27,668 nt of DNA. It comes from Alphaproteobacteria bacterium (GTDB lineage Bacteria > Pseudomonadota > Alphaproteobacteria > Rhizobiales > Aestuariivirgaceae). Positions 23,834 to 27,668 of this stretch are shown here, in pieces; position 1 is the first letter of the stretch, and each line of letters begins with the position of its first letter. The translations under genes and the position numbers were made by a program. The notes beneath the pieces are model-generated. The model was not told where the DNA came from, made no database searches, and saw only the letters and a list, made by a program, of their open reading frames with translations. The stretch spans positions 1 to 27,668 of the forward strand of contig JAJRRZ010000090.1 of the NCBI GenBank assembly GCA_024279045.1, in the 5' to 3' direction.

Positions 23834-24397
23834 TCACAGGTTGCGTTGTCCTTCGGAGACGGCGCGGGCCAGCTCGGCGGTGATGCGGCCACGGCTGCGG
23901 CGGAAGCTCTCGGCATCAGGTGTGGTGATGTTCATGGTGATGGTTACCGGAGCACCACCTGAGGCACGCACGCCAAGGCGGCCATCCGGACCACGGGCCA
24001 GCGGCATGATGGCCTCCGGCCCGGCCTCGCCCATCAATCCCAGTCCCCCCGAATGCGCGAACAGGGCCGGCACGCCCACCACACCGCCGCGCGCGAAGGG
24101 TGTCGCTGTCATGCCACCCAGCAGACCACCGAAGGCGCTGCCAATGGCATTGGTGAGGCCGCCGATGGCGGGTTTCAACGCGGCATTGATGCTGATGCGC
24201 AGCAATTGCTGCGCCAAGCCGCGCAGCACATCGGAAAACTTGCGGCCCGAGACGATGGCATCGGCGAAAGTGGCGCTCATGCTGCTGGCAAAACGTTGCG
24301 AAAGCTGCTGCATCTGGCGCATGTCGCGTTGCAGTGCGTTGGTGTTCAGCCGCACGGGGATGATGATTTCTTCCAGGTCGTCCATTTCAGTGGGCAT
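23834..24397 (-). CDS. Short tail tape measure protein (GTA gp11-like)
   Basis: A 187-aa protein, similar in size to the short tape measure of RcGTA and far shorter than those of long-tailed phages, so a short tail is expected. It has an N-terminal helical region (11-40), a Gly/Ala-rich central hydrophobic segment (about 74-100, GGLTNAIGSAFGGLLGG), and the conserved HSGGLGLMGEAGPEAIMPLA motif (115-134) of tape-measure C-termini. The end ITAELARAVSEGQRNL is typical. It starts 3 nt after the stop of the TIGR02216-like gene. A later ATG at 24385 is possible. Confidence 0.88.
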   Translation of the reverse strand: MPTEMDDLEEIIIPVRLNTNALQRDMRQMQQLSQRFASSMSATFADAIVSGRKFSDVLRGLAQQLLRISINAALKPAIGGLTNAIGSAFGGLLGGMTATPFARGGVVGVPALFAHSGGLGLMGEAGPEAIMPLARGPDGRLGVRASGGAPVTITMNITTPDAESFRRSRGRITAELARAVSEGQRNL

Positions 24398-24400
24398 GGG

Positions 24401-24652
24401 TCAATCCCTGTCGGTGTGCGAGGTGATGGGAACATCGTCGCCGTATTGGCGCAACAGATCGTTCAGGGTGGCGCGATCAGGCGGTAGTGGCGGCATCAGC
24501 GGAGCCAGCAGTGCGAACAGCTCGCGCGGCGTGAGGCTCCATACGTCTTCAGGACGCAGGCGCAGGTGCAGCACCCCCAGCGTGAACAGTTGGCGAAAGG
24601 GAAAGGCGTGCGGAAGCGCCGTGCTACCGCCCTGCCCTGTCGGCTTGCTCAT
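24401..24652 (-). CDS. TIGR02216-like small tail assembly protein (RcGTA gp10.1-like)
   Basis: An 83-aa protein between the gp10-like gene and the tape measure. The region FRQLFTLGVLHLRLRPEDVWSLTPRELFALL (about 20-50) is the hallmark of the conserved small GTA/phage family TIGR02216. These are thought to act with gp10 as tail assembly chaperones, at the position where siphophages encode a G/GT pair. The start overlaps the gp10-like stop (ATGA at 24652-24649), indicating coupling. No slippery sequence or frameshift fusion was noticed. Confidence 0.85.
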   Translation of the reverse strand: MSKPTGQGGSTALPHAFPFRQLFTLGVLHLRLRPEDVWSLTPRELFALLAPLMPPLPPDRATLNDLLRQYGDDVPITSHTDRD

Positions 24653-24975
24653 GACTGTTCACCGTTGTCGGGAAAGGCGGCTGCGAGCAGTTCGCCAGCA
24701 ATGCGCACGAAGCCCCGCACCCCCTGTTCGTGATGCAGGCGGGCGACTTGCTCGGTGCTCAGGTCATGACCCGCGCCGCGCAGGCCGGCAGCAATGAGGG
24801 CAATGATCTCGCGGGTGGAGAAGCGTCCCTGCTCGAAGCGCTCAATGAGCTCCAGCAGGCTGCCCGCGCCCAGTTCGGCTTCCAGCTCGGCCAGTGCGCC
24901 CAGGGTGAGGCGCAGGTGATAGCAGGCATCGCCAAAAGTGGCTTCCACCTCGCCACGATGAGGGTTGTGCGGCAT
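24649..24975 (-). CDS. GTA gp10-like tail tube/assembly protein
   Basis: A 108-aa protein of the GTA gp10 family: it starts HRGEVEATFGDACYHLRLTLGALAELEAELGA (about 6-37) and continues RFSTREIIALIAAGLRGAGHDLS (about 51-73), followed by the C-terminal helix. It is expected to be the tail assembly chaperone acting on the tape measure. The ATG at 24975 has GGAG 7 nt upstream; an in-frame TTG at 24981 is less likely. It is the first tail gene after the Fic insert, with the divergent region 24976-25187 upstream. Confidence 0.88.
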   Translation of the reverse strand: MPHNPHRGEVEATFGDACYHLRLTLGALAELEAELGAGSLLELIERFEQGRFSTREIIALIAAGLRGAGHDLSTEQVARLHHEQGVRGFVRIAGELLAAAFPDNGEQS

Positions 24976-25118
24976 GTTCAAGCTCCGTGCGAAGAGTCAG
25001 CAAGTATCAGCAACACACTGTGAAACATCGGTTTTTTCTTCACCATGCAAGTTATGGTTAACGGCTGGTTGAGAAAATGACTCAAGACGGGGCATGTGCC
25101 GGGCAGCATGCAGAAAAG

Positions 25119-25172
25119 TTTACAGAACTGACATTTTTGTATAATTTCTGTGCTGGACGTGTATTTTTGTAT
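25119..25172 (+). promoter_or_regulatory. Promoter and paired direct repeats upstream of fic
   Basis: A perfect TATAAT at 25140-25145 has TTTACA 15 nt upstream (25119-25124). The 10-bp sequence ATTTTTGTAT occurs twice, at 25133-25142 and 25163-25172, exactly 30 bp apart (about three helical turns). One copy overlaps the -10 element and the other lies in the predicted leader, so it could be an operator. AGAGG precedes the fic ATG. The strand opposite carries the start region of the gp10-like gene. Confidence 0.55.
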
Positions 25173-25187
25173 GCAAGAGGCTTGGTG

Positions 25188-26366
25188 ATGGACGAGGCAC
25201 TATTTCGCAAGCCTGCCGGCCAACTTGTGCCATTGATTGACGGGAGCAAGGCATTCCTGCCTGATCCGCTGCCGCCTTCCCGGCTTGACCTGGCGCGCTT
25301 GATGGAGCCGCTGGGCGAGGCGCTGACGGCTTTGGGCGAGTTGCGCGGGGCTGCGCGGCGGCTGCCCAATCCGTGGCTGCTCATTCAGCCCATGCAGCGA
25401 CAGGAGGCGCTGGTTACCTCCGCCATGGAGGGCACCTACACCACTCTGGAAGAGCTGGTGCTGGAAGAGGCCAATCCCGGCAGTGGCGTGGCCGATACGC
25501 GTGAGGTGGCCAATTTCCGGCGCGCCTTGCATCATGCCGCGGAGCAACTGGATGCCGGCCAACCCATTGCGCACCGGCTGCTGTGCGCATTGCACGGCCT
25601 GCTTCTGCGTGGCGTGGAACGCCATCGTGGCGCGCACCGGTTGGCCGGGGCTTACAAGCGTGATCAGAACTACATTGGTGGCGTGGGTCATCAAGCACGG
25701 TTCATACCACCCCCGCCGGAGACAACGCCGGATCTCATGGCGGCACTGGAGCGCTTCATCAATGCGCCGCGCCAACGCTCTGCCACACAGGCCATCATCG
25801 ACATTGCCCTGGTGCATTATCAGTTCGAAACCATTCATCCGTTTTCCGACGGCAATGGCCGCTTGGGGCGCATGCTTATTACCCTGCTGGCGCGGCAATG
25901 GGGGCTGCTGGAGCACATGATGCTTTATGTCAGTCCGGAACTGGAACAAGAGAAGGAGCGTTACATCAACCTGATGTTTAATGTTTCCAGCCAGTCGGCA
26001 TGGGAAGAATGGATCGCCTTTCTGGCATTGATGATGGCGCGTTCCTGCAAGCGCATCACCGGCAGCATCGACGCATTGCTGGCATTGCAGGCGGATTATA
26101 TGGAGCGCGTTCGGCAAGTGGGGCGCAGCGCCAACCTGCACAAGCTGGTGGAACGCCTGTTCGAATTGCCAGTGGCCACCGTACCGCAGGTGCAACGGGA
26201 GCTGGGGTTGACATATCGCGGCGCGCAACAACTTCTGGGCAAGCTGGAGCAGGCCGGCATCATCACGCAGCGGCCTGGCACGCGCCCCCTGCTCTACATG
26301 GCCATTGACATTCTGCAGGCAGCACGCCCGCCGGGAGAACGCGACACATCTTCTAAATCGCAGTGA
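25188..26366 (+). CDS. Fic-family AMP-transferase with C-terminal winged helix
   Basis: A 392-aa Fic protein that would transfer AMP (or a related group) to hydroxyl side chains of a target. The active-site motif is intact: HPFSDGNGR (H217-R225). The N-terminal inhibitory motif TSAMEG (77-82, E81) is of the class II type found in SoFic-like proteins. A predicted winged helix lies at about 315-375 (VERLFELPVATVPQVQRELG then GAQQLLGKLEQAGIITQRPG), which could bind DNA and allow autoregulation. The ATG at 25188 has AGAGG 8 nt upstream; the frame is open to 25077 but that region holds the promoter. It is on the strand opposite the tail genes and overlaps the 3' end of the major tail gene by 14 nt. 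Confidence 0.93.
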   Translation: MDEALFRKPAGQLVPLIDGSKAFLPDPLPPSRLDLARLMEPLGEALTALGELRGAARRLPNPWLLIQPMQRQEALVTSAMEGTYTTLEELVLEEANPGSGVADTREVANFRRALHHAAEQLDAGQPIAHRLLCALHGLLLRGVERHRGAHRLAGAYKRDQNYIGGVGHQARFIPPPPETTPDLMAALERFINAPRQRSATQAIIDIALVHYQFETIHPFSDGNGRLGRMLITLLARQWGLLEHMMLYVSPELEQEKERYINLMFNVSSQSAWEEWIAFLALMMARSCKRITGSIDALLALQADYMERVRQVGRSANLHKLVERLFELPVATVPQVQRELGLTYRGAQQLLGKLEQAGIITQRPGTRPLLYMAIDILQAARPPGERDTSSKSQ

Positions 26367-26766
26367 AGGTGAGCTGGCCGGCGGATTCCAGGCTCAGTTC
26401 GAAGGTGAGCGCGCCGTCGTGCTCGCCGGTGTATTCCAGCGCGGTGATCTGAAACGGCCCCTGCACGATGCCGTATCCGGGGATGATGATCTGCCAGTCG
26501 CGGATGATGTCGGCGAAGAACAGCTCGCGCATGGCGGCATCGCTGGCGTCATCCTTGAAGATGCCGCTGCCGGCAATGGAGGCATGGCGCACACCGGCGC
26601 CAGCCAGCAGCTCGCGCCACTGGCCGGGAGAAAGCTGACTGGTGCACTCCGCGGTGCCGGTAGCGAAGGCAAGGCGGTGGCTGCGCAGCCCGGCGATAGT
26701 GATGAAGGCGCCGGTGCCGTCGCTGTCCACTTTCAACAGCAGGTCGCGTCCTTTCTGGGCAGGCAT
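26353..26766 (-). CDS. Major tail protein (GTA gp9-like, TIGR02126-type)
   Basis: A 137-aa tail tube protein. It begins MPAQKGRDLLLKVDSDGTG and has the family phrases TIAGLRSHRLAF, GAGVRHASIAGSGIFKDDASDAAMRE (about 55-80) and the ending ESAGQLTFTAI, all typical of the GTA/siphophage major tail family. It stacks as rings to form the tail tube. AGGAG lies 9 nt before the ATG. It starts 88 nt after the tail-terminator stop. The fic gene overlaps its last 14 nt in antisense, but the protein end is normal. Confidence 0.9.
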   Translation of the reverse strand: MPAQKGRDLLLKVDSDGTGAFITIAGLRSHRLAFATGTAECTSQLSPGQWRELLAGAGVRHASIAGSGIFKDDASDAAMRELFFADIIRDWQIIIPGYGIVQGPFQITALEYTGEHDGALTFELSLESAGQLTFTAI

Positions 26767-26854
26767 GGATGATGACTCCTGAAGGTGATGGCGGTTTCAC
26801 TGGCGGATGCAGAGGACAGGGCCGTGCTCCGCAGCGGGCGTTGCGCTGTTGTCT

Positions 26855-27268
26855 TCACACGACGTGCGTGATGGCGCGCAGGCGGATCAGGCCGCGGGTG
26901 TGCTGGCCGCGCGGATGTGGCAGGGCCGTCCAGAAGGTGGTGCGCAGGCTGACCAGGTGATGGCCGCCGTCCAGCATCAGAGCGGCTTCGTCGAGCAGTT
27001 CATCGAGCCGGTGGAGAATGTCGAAGGCCTGCTTGCGGCCCCGGTGCTCCGTCCACACGTGTAGTGTGAGGCGGTGCTGGTGGCCACGGGCGGTGAAGGT
27101 ATCCCAGGCGGTAGTTTCCATATCTCCAATGGTGATGTAGGGCGGCGCCTGGCGGCGTGGGGCGTGGTCATAGACATGCGCGCCACCCAGCAGGGCGGCG
27201 AGGGTGGCATCGGCGCGCAGATGCTGGATGATGGCCTTCTGCAGGGCATTGGCGGGATGCAGGGTCAT
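26855..27268 (-). CDS. DUF3168 tail terminator protein (GTA gp8-like)
   Basis: A 137-aa protein. The start MTLHPANALQKAIIQHLRAD with ALLGGAHVYDHAPRRQAPPYITIGD (about 20-45) and HVWTEHRGRKQAFDILHRLD (about 68-87) is the standard DUF3168 pattern. It caps the tail tube before head joining. The ATG at 27268 has GGGGAG upstream and overlaps the stop of the small upstream ORF (ATGA at 27268-27265). The open frame extends further upstream without family similarity. The 88-nt gap after it holds no visible gene. Confidence 0.92.
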   Translation of the reverse strand: MTLHPANALQKAIIQHLRADATLAALLGGAHVYDHAPRRQAPPYITIGDMETTAWDTFTARGHQHRLTLHVWTEHRGRKQAFDILHRLDELLDEAALMLDGGHHLVSLRTTFWTALPHPRGQHTRGLIRLRAITHVV

Positions 27269-27474
27269 GATGTCTTGCTCCCCGGTTCGGCATTGCCGTG
27301 TTGTTGACGCGGACGCACCGGCAGCAGCAGGCGCAGCTCGGCGCGGGTGGTGTCGATGACCTCGGCCCAGATGGCGGCATCGGGGTGTTGTGCACGCAGG
27401 CGGGCGCGCCACTGCTCCAGGCGCACCTGCAAGGCGCGGTGCAGCGCTGTTGATGTCGATGTGCGATCAGGCAT
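27265..27474 (-). CDS. Small unknown ORF between head-tail joining and tail terminator genes
   Basis: A 69-aa frame starting 11 nt after the stop of the head-tail joining gene and overlapping the DUF3168 start by 4 nt. It is helical and rich in Arg, Gln and Leu (LHRALQVRLEQWRARLRAQ), then AIWAEVIDTTRAELRLLLPV. I do not recognise a family and it has no obvious counterpart in the RcGTA gene list as I recall it. Its tight packing supports a real gene; a poor ribosome-binding site argues for coupled translation. Confidence 0.6.
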   Translation of the reverse strand: MPDRTSTSTALHRALQVRLEQWRARLRAQHPDAAIWAEVIDTTRAELRLLLPVRPRQQHGNAEPGSKTS

Positions 27475-27485
27475 GGGGCTGGCCA

Positions 27486-27668
27486 CTATTGCGGCTCTGC
27501 ACTGCACAGGCAGACGAGGTGATGGCGCTGGCCATCAGCATCGGCGACGGTCTCGATGCGCCAGATATCGCCACTGGCCGGGTTGTGCAGGCGCATGCCG
27601 GGGGCGGGGCTGGCGGTGGCGTGCGTTCGCAGCCAGATGCGCGCTTTAACGCGGCTGGCGGTCTGATC
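27486..27668 (-). CDS. Head-tail joining / head closure protein (GTA gp7-like), C-terminal part
   Basis: The right edge cuts the gene; 60 C-terminal codons before TAG are visible. The sequence VKARIWLRTHATASPAPGMR, then DIWRIETVADADGQRHHLVC is the typical C-terminal half of head-tail adaptor proteins (SPP1 gp16-like / TIGR01563), where the RxRhR...G.R.......I..V pattern recurs. It would close the portal after packaging and connect to the tail terminator. Its place just upstream of the DUF3168 gene fits the RcGTA order. Confidence 0.8.
   Translation of the reverse strand, partial: DQTASRVKARIWLRTHATASPAPGMRLHNPASGDIWRIETVADADGQRHHLVCLCSAEPQ

Noticed and set aside
1..27668. tRNA, rRNA, CRISPR arrays, insertion sequences, integrase or attachment sites
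   Set aside because: Looked for but not seen; no tRNA-like GTTCGA arm context, no regular spaced repeats and no transposase or integrase motifs were found by eye.

Overview
The window is GC-rich bacterial DNA with tightly packed genes. Gene content points to an alphaproteobacterium, but genus and order cannot be fixed from this sequence. The evidence is a ccmI-ccmE-ccmF-ccmH (cycHJKL-type) block next to degP and glnE, a PepSY / OmpR-type regulator / PhoQ-like kinase set, and a tail-gene cluster in the order of the Rhodobacter gene transfer agent (GTA).

Left part (1-13,064): host genes. A higB-higA toxin-antitoxin pair, with higB cut by the window edge, lies directly upstream of glnE (bifunctional glutamine synthetase adenylyltransferase). 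glnE converges on degP, a periplasmic HtrA protease; degP's terminator hairpin abuts the glnE stop codon. Upstream of degP on the minus strand lie ccmH, ccmF, ccmE and ccmI (cytochrome c maturation). A 735-bp gene-poor gap follows, containing a perfect 28-bp palindrome. Then comes a minus-strand operon: PepSY protein, response regulator, histidine kinase.

Right part (13,206-27,668): a GTA-like or siphophage-like tail and release cluster read right to left on the minus strand. In order it holds: head-tail joining protein (partial, at the edge), a small unknown ORF, DUF3168 tail terminator, major tail protein, gp10-like chaperone, a TIGR02216-like small protein, a short tape measure, DUF2460 distal tail protein, DUF2163 Fe-S hub, NlpC/P60 peptidase, a 1320-aa TIM-barrel 'megatron', a DUF2793 receptor-type protein, GH24 lysozyme, a membrane/coiled-coil protein, a staphylococcal-nuclease-like protein and a 3-TM GTA-type holin. 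Head, portal and terminase genes would lie beyond the right edge.

The most unusual trait is that this otherwise collinear cluster is interrupted three times by plus-strand accessory genes. These are a Fic AMP-transferase (between the major tail protein and the gp10-like gene), a short CDF-like membrane protein with an altered metal site (between tape measure and distal tail protein), and a hicA-hicB toxin-antitoxin pair (between the peptidase and the megatron). Each insert runs tail-to-tail into the preceding structural gene and diverges from the next one, splitting the cluster into four blocks. A second oddity is the lysozyme: it has an in-frame TGA, after which the same frame continues with a recognisable lysozyme C-terminus, a Pro/Ala linker and membrane segments.
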